Position numbers and translations under genes: made by a program
Assembly: GCA_903859795.1 (NCBI GenBank)
Contig: CAIOOC010000357.1
Coordinates: forward strand, 1 to 19,754
Source of the DNA: an uncultured Bacteroidia bacterium
GTDB taxonomy: Bacteria > Bacteroidota > Bacteroidia > Bacteroidales > Prolixibacteraceae
Direction of reading: 5' to 3'
Length of the DNA: 19,754 nt
Notes under the pieces: model-generated
Told to the model about the DNA's origin: nothing
The model's input: only the letters and a program-made list of their open reading frames with translations
Database searches by the model: none
Part shown: positions 1-6,533 of the stretch, one piece after another
Numbering within the stretch: the first letter of the stretch is position 1
Layout: each line of letters opens with the position of its first letter

Positions 1-105
1 CCGGGACACTTACGTGACAGAATAAGCGCCAATGCAGTAATTGAAACAAGACTTTATAAAGGGAATATAATCAGTGAAGTAAAAACAATAATAAAAGAAG
101 ATTAA
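1..105 (+). CDS. xseA: Exodeoxyribonuclease VII large subunit, C-terminal fragment
   Basis: This is the last 34 codons of a reading frame that enters from the left edge and ends at TAA 103-105. The visible tail contains the pattern IETRLYKGNIISEV, which resembles the small C-terminal beta segment (T-R-L-x-x-G-x-I-x-S-x-V) that ends exonuclease VII large subunits. The strongest support is position: xseB begins one base after this stop, the usual tight xseA-xseB arrangement. The large subunit carries the catalytic site and, together with several small subunits, degrades single-stranded DNA to oligonucleotides. The body of the gene lies outside the window, so domain content cannot be checked. 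The identification rests on the tail and the neighbour. Confidence 0.75.
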   Translation, partial: PGHLRDRISANAVIETRLYKGNIISEVKTIIKED

Positions 106-106
106 C

Positions 107-322
107 ATGAATACGATCAAAAAAACCACATCCTATAAAGAAGCTATAACAGAGATCGAAGAGATACTCAAACAGCTTGAAAACAATGAATTGGATGTTG
201 ACGAACTTTCGGAAAAAGTGAAGAGAGTATCTCTTTTAGTTACGTTGTGCAAGGAAAAACTCCACCATACTGAGCAGGAGATTGATAAGATCTTAAAAGA
301 GATGGATAATAATTATCAGTAA
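107..322 (+). CDS. xseB: Exodeoxyribonuclease VII small subunit
   Basis: A 71-residue protein of normal XseB size. The pattern SYKEAITEIEEILKQLEN followed by LDVDELSEKVKRVSLLVTLCKEKLHHTEQEIDKIL matches the two-helix, coiled-coil XseB fold, including the conserved Y-x-E-A-x-x-x-L/I-E-x-I-L start and the L-C-x-x-K-L motif in the second helix. XseB subunits bind the large subunit and are needed for exonuclease VII activity on single-stranded DNA in the cytoplasm. The ATG follows the xseA stop by one base, so the two are almost certainly co-transcribed and probably translationally coupled. No typical Shine-Dalgarno sequence is visible, as is usual in this phylum. Confidence 0.95.
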   Translation: MNTIKKTTSYKEAITEIEEILKQLENNELDVDELSEKVKRVSLLVTLCKEKLHHTEQEIDKILKEMDNNYQ

Positions 323-404
323 ATTTAATTTATATGAATTTTGTCATCTTATTATCCCTATAATTTATCTAATTTTATAGCTTATAATTACTGAAAATTA
401 GAAC

Positions 405-950
405 ATGATGGCTGAATCAAAAATCGATTTTTCGTATGACAACCTTCACTTTGCTTGTGAAGGCGATAAGGACTGGGTAGAAAACCAGTTAAATCAGATA
501 CTTAGCCGGATTCCAGGACTAAATAAATCTGAAATTTTTGTAAAATCCGACAAATCCGGACCAGTTGCTTCCAAGGATGGTTTAACGGGAAAATCACCAA
601 TTCCCGTGAAGAAAGAGAATAACAGGAACGGACGCAAACAAAAGGCGGATTCCAACTCTCTGGTTGAAGCATCGTTGGGTGATCCGCTTTTTGCATTTCT
701 GAAAGAGAAGAATGCTGATAAGAACCAGGTAAAGAAGTTTCTTGCGACGTCGGTCTTTTTGCACTCACAGGGAGTTGAAAAATTCTCCACGCCAATGGTT
801 TCTAAATTACTGAAATCATCTCATATCGAAAAGCTTATAAATGCGAGCGATTGCCTGAACAAAAATGAGAAGAAAGGATTCTGCATCAAAGATGACAAAG
901 AGTTTATTCTTACAGAATCTGGAATCCGTTCCATTATCGGGGGTAACTAA
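405..950 (+). CDS. Hypothetical protein with a C-terminal winged-helix-like region
   Basis: A 181-residue soluble protein that I do not recognise by name. Three parts are visible. Residues 6-36 form a strand-helix unit with the pattern F-x-x-x-x-L-x-F-x-C-E-G-D-x-D-W-V-E-x-Q-L. Residues 45-90 are a charged, low-complexity and probably disordered linker. Residues 93-178 are mostly helical and end in KKGFCIKDDKEFILTESG (residues 156-173), which resembles the wing and 'LT-x-x-G' end of winged-helix domains. There is no signal peptide or membrane segment. It starts at tandem ATG codons (405 and 408); either could be used. It lies 82 bases after xseB and is closed by a strong terminator, so it may be the last gene of that transcript. 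DNA or protein binding is an inference from shape only. Confidence 0.75.
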   Translation: MMAESKIDFSYDNLHFACEGDKDWVENQLNQILSRIPGLNKSEIFVKSDKSGPVASKDGLTGKSPIPVKKENNRNGRKQKADSNSLVEASLGDPLFAFLKEKNADKNQVKKFLATSVFLHSQGVEKFSTPMVSKLLKSSHIEKLINASDCLNKNEKKGFCIKDDKEFILTESGIRSIIGGN

Positions 951-961
951 GCTTGGTTTTC

Positions 962-1008
962 AAAATTAAAGTAGACAGAAGAAGAGATCTGTCTACTTTA
1001 ATTTTTTT
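962..1008. terminator. Bidirectional intrinsic terminator
   Basis: A perfect 17-bp inverted repeat (arms 962-978 and 989-1005) encloses a 10-base loop. On the + strand it runs into a T tract at 1002-1008. On the - strand the hairpin ends in an A/T-rich run that gives U residues in that direction as well. It sits between two converging genes, the hypothetical gene ending at 950 and the TonB receptor ending at 1013, and can serve both. Confidence 0.9.
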
Positions 1009-1012
1009 CGCC

Positions 1013-3457
1013 CTAGAATCCTATACTTACGCTAAAAATAAAGTTGCTTCCTGCCTGCGGGAAGTAACCATCCATCTTATTACGGTTTCCGCCGTAAAGA
1101 TAGGAATATACCCAGGCATTGCTTTCGTATTGACTATCCAATACATTATTTATTAATAGTTTGAATTTTAATTCCTTAAACAGTTTTTGCCTCATCGTAT
1201 AATCAAATCTAACATTATTTACCAGATAAGCTTTGAGTATCCGGTCGTTGCTCGCAGTATTGTCGATATATTGTTTTCCAACATAATTTGAGAGTAAGGA
1301 AATTTCAATTGCTGACGTTGGCTTATATGAGAATACACTGTTTGCTATCAGACTGGGTGAAAAAGCAAGATCCGTTTTCCCAATTAAATTTGCCTTTAAT
1401 CCCCCATTATCCCAATCCTCAACGTATTCTGTGAAATTTTTGATCTTGTTGCTGCTGATAGTGGTATTTAGATGCCAGCTGAATTTCTTTAAAAACCTGA
1501 ATCCTCCAATCAGCTCTATACCAGCGCGGTAACTTTTGTCGACATTTGTCATGATCGGAGCACCTACTGTATTGATCTGCCCAGTAAGAATCAGCTGGTT
1601 ATTGTAATCCATATAGTAGACGTTTGCTCCAAGCATCACATTCGGGGAATTAAACTTGTATCCAAGCTCAACGTCATTCAGGGTTTCAAAAGTTGGTTGT
1701 TTCCCAGTCTTGTCTGCATCCACAAAATTATCCCGGTTGGGTTCACGGTTTGCACGGCTATAACTCAGATAGGCATCCTGGTTAGCCTCCGGGGAATAAA
1801 ACAGACCAAACTTTGGGTTAAAGAAATTATATTGGTGATTCTGGGTAATATTCCTGAGTTTTTCGTCAATACCACCAATCTCATAATTTATATTGCGATA
1901 CTGTAAGTCAGCAGAGGCATTCAACTTTTCTGCGAGCTTAAAATTGTACCTGGCATAAATGTTAAAGTCCTTTTTCAAACCGGTTCCGCGATACCATTCA
2001 TAATCCATGTTTGAGTCTCCCGCCACTTTGGCCCATATTAGCCGCCCATAATGCTGACCATCATAGACATTTGCACCACCACCAACGCATAGGGTATTAC
2101 CCCCTTTTTTGTAATTCAGGGAGAAAATCGTTCCGTAAAATCTGTTATCCAGCCATTTCCGGGTAATCATATCGGTTGTTTCAATTGATGTTCCGTTTAT
2201 TACCGGATTTGTCAACTGGTAATCAGCATAGTTCTGATCATTGACATACTCTTCGTAATATCCCCTTCCATAAACAAAAAATGCTGATGCATTTAGATTA
2301 AGGTACGGATTGAATTTATGCGAAAACTGAAGTTGGTAATTATCCTGCTGGTAATGATCAACCTGATTTTTATAGGTATATAGATTATAGGTTCGGCTAT
2401 TGGAATTTAGCATGTTTTGTGTCTGTTCATGTGTATAAAGTCCGTCAGTTTCGTACTTGTTCATGCCTGCAATGTCGTTGTTTAGTCTTACCGAAGGGAC
2501 ACCATTCCATGCCTGGTATGTTTGTTCAATTCCCGAAAAGATAGTTGCCTTGAGGATAGTATTTGCAGTGAAATACCCCCCGGAAACAAAAAACGATTTC
2601 AGATCGGAGGAACCGCGGTCCACAAATCCGGCAGAATTAATCTTCGACATCGAAACATCCATTGCAAATTTCCCGTTCAAAAGTCCGGTACTGGCACTCA
2701 GGTTGTTGCGAAACGTATTGAATGACCCCGCAGAGGATGTGTAACCAGCTTTAGCTTCCGGATTTAATTTACTGGTTTGTAAATCGATAGACGCCCCAAA
2801 TGCACTGGCTCCGTTTGTAGAATTACCGACACCACGCTGCACCTGAATATTCTCCGTCGATGCTGCCATATCAGGGATATCAACAAAATAGGTTATTTGC
2901 GATTCAGCATCCGACATCGGAATTCCGTTTATTGTCACATTTATACGTGTGGGATCGGTCCCTCTGATCCGGAAATTTGTATAACCTACCCCGTTCCCTG
3001 CATCTGAGGTTGTTACAAAGGACGGGGTATAATTCAGCAAGTAGGGGATATCCTGCCCCATATTTGAAGATTTAATATCTTCTTTACCAATAGTTGAGTA
3101 GGCTACGGGCGATTTATCTCCGGCCCGGGCAGCGGAGATAAGAACCTCTTCTGTTAATACACTCGAAGGCTCGAGTACAATTTCAAGATTTTGGGAACTG
3201 TTTAATGATAGCTCTTTTTTGTAATTCTTATAACCGATAAATGATACCTGAAGGTTGTATTCTCCTTTCGTAAGATTCGTAAATTTAAAATCACCCTTCG
3301 AGCCTGCAGTTGTTCTGCCACTGGTATTGCCAATTGTAATGTTGGCCCCTGTCAGTGGCTCACCTTTTGTGTCTTTGACAGTTCCTGTTAACGATATTTG
3401 TCCAAACACCAGTGTTGCCATCAACTGTAATGCCAAAAAAAATCCAATTTGTCTCAT
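1013..3457 (-). CDS. TonB-dependent outer-membrane receptor, probably for thiamin
   Basis: An 814-residue outer-membrane receptor. Residues 1-20 are a signal peptide ending LVFGQ. Residues 21-97 form a carboxypeptidase-regulatory-like beta domain (GTVKDTKGEPLTGANI, FIGYK). A TonB-box-like stretch (EEVLISAAR, about 104-112) and a plug domain (about 115-235, with RIRGTDPTRINVTINGIPM) follow. The rest is a beta-barrel ending in phenylalanine (FSVSIGF), as outer-membrane proteins do. The substrate is inferred from the two TPP riboswitches in its leader; TPP-regulated TonB receptors for thiamin are established in Bacteroidetes. An upstream in-frame TTG at 3490 exists, but the ATG at 3457 places the signal peptide at the N terminus and is preferred. 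The inner-membrane partner (pnuT) and thiamin pyrophosphokinase (tnr3) that often accompany such receptors are absent here. Confidence 0.92.
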   Translation of the reverse strand: MRQIGFFLALQLMATLVFGQISLTGTVKDTKGEPLTGANITIGNTSGRTTAGSKGDFKFTNLTKGEYNLQVSFIGYKNYKKELSLNSSQNLEIVLEPSSVLTEEVLISAARAGDKSPVAYSTIGKEDIKSSNMGQDIPYLLNYTPSFVTTSDAGNGVGYTNFRIRGTDPTRINVTINGIPMSDAESQITYFVDIPDMAASTENIQVQRGVGNSTNGASAFGASIDLQTSKLNPEAKAGYTSSAGSFNTFRNNLSASTGLLNGKFAMDVSMSKINSAGFVDRGSSDLKSFFVSGGYFTANTILKATIFSGIEQTYQAWNGVPSVRLNNDIAGMNKYETDGLYTHEQTQNMLNSNSRTYNLYTYKNQVDHYQQDNYQLQFSHKFNPYLNLNASAFFVYGRGYYEEYVNDQNYADYQLTNPVINGTSIETTDMITRKWLDNRFYGTIFSLNYKKGGNTLCVGGGANVYDGQHYGRLIWAKVAGDSNMDYEWYRGTGLKKDFNIYARYNFKLAEKLNASADLQYRNINYEIGGIDEKLRNITQNHQYNFFNPKFGLFYSPEANQDAYLSYSRANREPNRDNFVDADKTGKQPTFETLNDVELGYKFNSPNVMLGANVYYMDYNNQLILTGQINTVGAPIMTNVDKSYRAGIELIGGFRFLKKFSWHLNTTISSNKIKNFTEYVEDWDNGGLKANLIGKTDLAFSPSLIANSVFSYKPTSAIEISLLSNYVGKQYIDNTASNDRILKAYLVNNVRFDYTMRQKLFKELKFKLLINNVLDSQYESNAWVYSYLYGGNRNKMDGYFPQAGSNFIFSVSIGF

Positions 3458-3472
3458 CCGATTAATTCTTAA

Positions 3473-3510
3473 AATGGTTAAAAAAACCAATGAGGAGGTG
3501 TTAATCCATT
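3473..3510 (-). promoter_or_regulatory. Hairpin after the proximal TPP aptamer (candidate expression platform)
   Basis: Directly after the proximal aptamer, arms 3501-3510 and 3473-3481 form a 9-bp stem with one bulged base and a 19-base loop. The loop contains CACCTCCTCATTG (- strand), which can pair with the aptamer's own 5' P1 strand (CAATGGGGTG, 3588-3579) with a 3-base bulge. Aptamer closure and this alternative pairing exclude each other. The stem is A/T-rich and is followed by a poor U tract, so it may act on transcription or on translation of the start at 3457. The structure was inferred by eye, not by folding. Confidence 0.45.
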
Positions 3511-3590
3511 CGCCATCCCTACACCGGCATTACCCGGATCAGGTTCGGTGGGTTTGATCTCAGCCCGTAATATTAAGGCACCCCATTGCG
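3511..3590 (-). promoter_or_regulatory. TPP riboswitch (THI element), proximal copy
   Basis: Read on the - strand, this holds the conserved THI-box elements in order: GGGGTGCC, GGGCTGAGATCAAACCC, GAACCTGATCCGGGTAATGCC and GTAGGGA. The CTGAGA core recognises the pyrimidine of thiamin pyrophosphate and the GGGTAATGCCGG region the pyrophosphate. The flanks CGCAAT and ATGGCG can form P1 with one mismatch. It matches the family consensus closely and lies about 54 bases upstream of the receptor start codon. High TPP should turn the receptor off. Confidence 0.95.
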
Positions 3591-3607
3591 TAATTCAAAA
3601 TAATAAA

Positions 3608-3638
3608 CCTGGCCAATACATCAATAGGTGTGCCCAGG
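3608..3638 (-). terminator. Candidate TPP-controlled terminator between the two aptamers
   Basis: On the - strand, CCTGG (3638-3634) pairs with CCAGG (3612-3608), extendable by one G-T pair, followed by a U-rich run (TTTATTATTTT). The loop holds CACACCTATT, which can pair instead with the distal aptamer's 5' P1 strand (AATAGGGGGTG, 3761-3751). This fits an attenuator that forms when the distal aptamer is closed by TPP. The stem is short, so confidence is moderate to low. Confidence 0.4.
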
Positions 3639-3690
3639 CACGTAACTGAAATATCAGGGGAAACTACAAAAACGGAATGATTTTCACTTT

Positions 3691-3760
3691 CCCTTTCCGG
3701 CATTACCCGGACAGGTTCGATGGGTTTGATCTCAGCCCGTTTTGTTTAGGCACCCCCTAT
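3691..3760 (-). promoter_or_regulatory. TPP riboswitch (THI element), distal copy
   Basis: A second THI element upstream of the first on the same strand, with GGGGTGCC, GGGCTGAGATCAAACCC, GAACCTGTCCGGGTAATGCC and AAGGGA. Its core is nearly identical to the proximal copy. It is one base shorter in the CCTG(A)TCC junction and one base shorter between GCCGG and AGGG. The P1 flanks are less clearly paired than in the proximal copy. It starts only a few bases after the predicted transcription start. Confidence 0.93.
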
Positions 3761-3771
3761 TAATTCGTTGA

Positions 3772-3779
3772 CAAAGTTA
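3772..3779 (-). promoter_or_regulatory. Bacteroidota -7 promoter element for the receptor leader
   Basis: TAACTTTG on the - strand matches the TAnnTTTG -7 consensus exactly. It lies 11 bases upstream of the distal aptamer, so transcription would begin at its 5' edge and both aptamers would be on one transcript. No clear -33 TTTG is visible, and no second -7 match is seen between the two aptamers. Confidence 0.6.
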
Positions 3780-3910
3780 AGTTAAAAATCGGGAATTAAT
3801 CATTACAGGTTATAAAAAGTTAATTAAATTCCAGAATCTTTAATGCAATCGACTATTAGTCAAATTATTAGTAAAATAAGATCGCAAAAGGCTGAAAGAT
3901 ATTACTGGTT

Positions 3911-5530
3911 TCAATAAATCTTAAGAAACAGAAAATTTATCGATGCCGGTGGGATGTTTATCTCAAAACCACTCTTTGATTTTTCCAGCAGACTCTTTTT
4001 TTGTTCAGATACGCAATTCCGCCCGAAGCTATTTGTTGCCTCCAGCGATGGTGCTGAATAACTGATTTGCCCGGTGAACTCCAATTTTGAGTTATTGGCT
4101 ATGTGATTAAATACAATTTTTGTCTGAGCCGCCTTATTTTCCGAGAGATTTAATATGGAAATGACAATTGATTTCCCATCTGAGGAGATACTTGCAGTCG
4201 CATCAATACCATTAAGGTTGTTTACTAATGCAGACTTAACTTCAATTGGCAGGTAATTTTCGAGAGTATATCTCCTAAATGTCTGCAAAGGAGTATAGAC
4301 AGTCTGACAAAACGAACCGTCACTGCGGGTTACGATTGGGGCTAAAACATTTACAGTCTGAGCCCAGGTTGCCAAACCAACAATATCTGAATTTCGCTGT
4401 AAGATGTTCAGGAACTTTCCTACAGCCAGGGCCTGAGCCCAGTTGTAGGTATACTCAAGTTGATATGTTCCCCTACCTTTTCCGGAATTAGCATCCCAGA
4501 TACCCCATTCATCTACAGCAAGTTTAACACGTTCGTGACGCGGCGGAAAGCGATACCAAGGAGAAAAATCCTGTACTTTATCGGGTACTTGATTAAGTAC
4601 TTTTCTTAGTGAATCAAAGCTCTGATTAAAATTCTCTACGTTTTGAATCAAGCTTGAATATTTTCCATCGGGCGGCATAATATAAAAATGGACCGACAGG
4701 AAATCGCAGACCTGGTTCATCTCTTTCATCACTTTTCTCCCCCAGCCCAGATCTGAAGGATTTCCATCGAGGGTTATTTTAATGGACGGGTCTTGCAACT
4801 TCATTAACTTAACAAACTGCTAGCTATCTGCGATATATTGATTGACATATTGATCTTTACCCGCATCAGGACCGGCACTTTCTTCATTTCCGATTGCCCA
4901 GTATTTTACGTTGAAAGGTTTTTCATATCCATGCTTCCTCCTGAGATTGGCATAATAGGTATCCTCAGTCCCATTACAATATTCTACCCAGTTGGATGCC
5001 TCTTCGGGGGTTCCTGTAGCCATATTAACTACTAAAAAGGGTTCTGCTCCAACCAAACGACAATAATCGATGAATTCCGCAGTCCCAAAATGGTTATTCA
5101 TTGTACCTCCCCAGATCAGGTTTTTGCGTTTTGGACGTTTACTTTTTTCTCCAATCCCATCCTCCCAATGATAAATCTTTACTACAGTACCACCCGGAAA
5201 CCTAAACAGGGGTATTTTCAAATCCTGTACTGCCTTCAACACATCTTTCCGAAAACCATCTGCCCCCGACAAAGGGGATCCTTCCTCATAAATTCCCCCA
5301 TCAACGCAACGTCCCAGATATTCAATAAACTGGCCATAAATAAGTGAAGATATTTTGGTTCTCTGCTGGTTTAAATCAATAGTAATCGTATCTTTTTCTT
5401 TGACTGTATCTGAACTTAGCTGCCACCTCTCTGTCCCAATTACATGCGGAGGTTCTGAATAAGTAGGATCAGAATAGCCCAGCAGAAATAAAAACGGGCA
5501 GCATAAAACAAGTAAAATATACTTAATCAT
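3911..5530 (-). pseudogene. GH51 alpha-L-arabinofuranosidase, interrupted by an in-frame TAG
   Basis: Both halves of a 539-codon GH51 enzyme lie in one frame and are split by a single TAG at 4822-4820 (codon 237). The N-terminal part has a signal peptide (MIKYILLVLCCPFLFLLGYS) and the GH51 motifs RFPGGTVVKIYHWEDGIG, NNHFGTAEFIDYCRLVGAEP and WAIGNE, where E216 is the acid/base. After the stop the family sequence continues without loss (KLQDPSIKITLDG, SVHFY), and AVDEWG supplies the nucleophile (E341), then the C-terminal beta domain. GH51 enzymes release arabinose from arabinan and arabinoxylan side chains. Neither half alone holds both catalytic residues, so as read the gene is inactive. A restart at the ATG 4804 could make a 297-residue product without a signal peptide. 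TAG is the normal stop of several intact genes here, so recoding is unlikely; recent mutation or sequencing error are the alternatives. The start is 15 bases after the preceding gene. Confidence 0.9.
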
Positions 5531-5545
5531 TTTAAATTCAGTTTG

Positions 5546-6517
5546 TTAGTAGACTATGATCTGATCAATTTTACCGGCCACTTCAAGTCCGGCATTTCTG
5601 CCTGTATCTGAAAAAATTGTTTGTTTTTGCCTCAGATCAAAAAGATTGACCTCTATCAATGAGGTCATGCTCTCCTCAATCCGGCCATCCATCAATCCCA
5701 AAATGGGTGAAGCAAGTGTTGCGATCCCGTTGCGCCTTGCAAGAATTTCTATCCTAAATTTACTGTTTTCAAGAACAAGTTCAACCCTCTTTTCATCAAT
5801 AATCGATTTGCGCAACCTCCCGTTATACGTTGTAAACCTGAATAATTTGTTGTGGATCCAGATTCCGGCGATAAACCCAACAAATGACTTTGTAATCCAG
5901 GGGATTTTTGCAACGGAGGCTTTTAGTGAGATCCCCGGCTCTGAAAAATGATTTGACTGCATCCATGTGTAAGCACTTGGAAATGAATGACCCCAGTCCT
6001 TCTCAATATAACCTCTTCCGTTGTCAAAACTGACCCTTTCGCCATTAATCTCAAGCAGTCCTTTAATGGAATGATCCATACTTACAATTCCATGATAACA
6101 CTCCATAAACGGGGCAAACGAATAGGGTCCCATGATTCCGGGAGAGTACCAGTGTTTGGGCCATCGAACATTGTCAGTAAAAGACAACTCACCTTCAATC
6201 CCCGGCAGACTCAGCGAGATCTGTTGTTCTGAAAAGAAGTTATTACCGATATTCAAGTTAAAAATTCCTGGCACAGGCGAGAAATCGGCTGCATCAAATA
6301 CATGAAATTCAGATGCTTGCATCTTTCCATCCAATACCTGAACAAAAGCTTGTTTCCGACCGTTGTTGTCCATTGCAATTCCTGGAATAAAGGCAAAGGC
6401 TTTCGTCTCATCCAAATTGACAACCTTGAAGTACCACCCCTCGAAATATTTATGGGTTTTACCCCACCCCTGAAACTGTTCGGGATTAAAAAAGGACTGA
6501 ATTTTTGTTCTGATCAT
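5546..6517 (-). CDS. Tocopherol cyclase-like family protein
   Basis: A 323-residue protein that resembles the tocopherol cyclase-like family across its whole length. Recognisable blocks are KYFEGWYFKVV (residues 23-33), WPKHWYSPGIMGPYSFAPFMECYHGIVSM (119-147) and GRGYIEKDWGHSFPSAYTWMQSNHF (167-191). It has no signal peptide or clear membrane helix, so it is probably cytoplasmic or peripheral. Plant and cyanobacterial members close the chromanol ring of vitamin E. Bacterial homologues outside phototrophs usually have no known substrate, and nothing here indicates a tocopherol pathway, so the reaction should not be assumed. It is the middle gene of a co-directional set: 16 bases after the DUF5916 gene and 15 bases before the GH51 gene. 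Confidence 0.85.
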   Translation of the reverse strand: MIRTKIQSFFNPEQFQGWGKTHKYFEGWYFKVVNLDETKAFAFIPGIAMDNNGRKQAFVQVLDGKMQASEFHVFDAADFSPVPGIFNLNIGNNFFSEQQISLSLPGIEGELSFTDNVRWPKHWYSPGIMGPYSFAPFMECYHGIVSMDHSIKGLLEINGERVSFDNGRGYIEKDWGHSFPSAYTWMQSNHFSEPGISLKASVAKIPWITKSFVGFIAGIWIHNKLFRFTTYNGRLRKSIIDEKRVELVLENSKFRIEILARRNGIATLASPILGLMDGRIEESMTSLIEVNLFDLRQKQTIFSDTGRNAGLEVAGKIDQIIVY

Positions 6518-6533
6518 CTTCTAAAGATAGTAA

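Noticed and set aside
3458..3490. TTG at 3490 as the start of the TonB receptor
   Set aside because: It would add 11 residues before a good signal peptide and overlap the hairpin after the riboswitch. The ATG at 3457 fits better.
4820..4822. TAG in the GH51 gene as a recoded (sense) amber codon
   Set aside because: Several intact genes in the window end with TAG, no pyrrolysine or suppressor element is visible, and only this one gene is affected. A nonsense mutation or sequence error is simpler.
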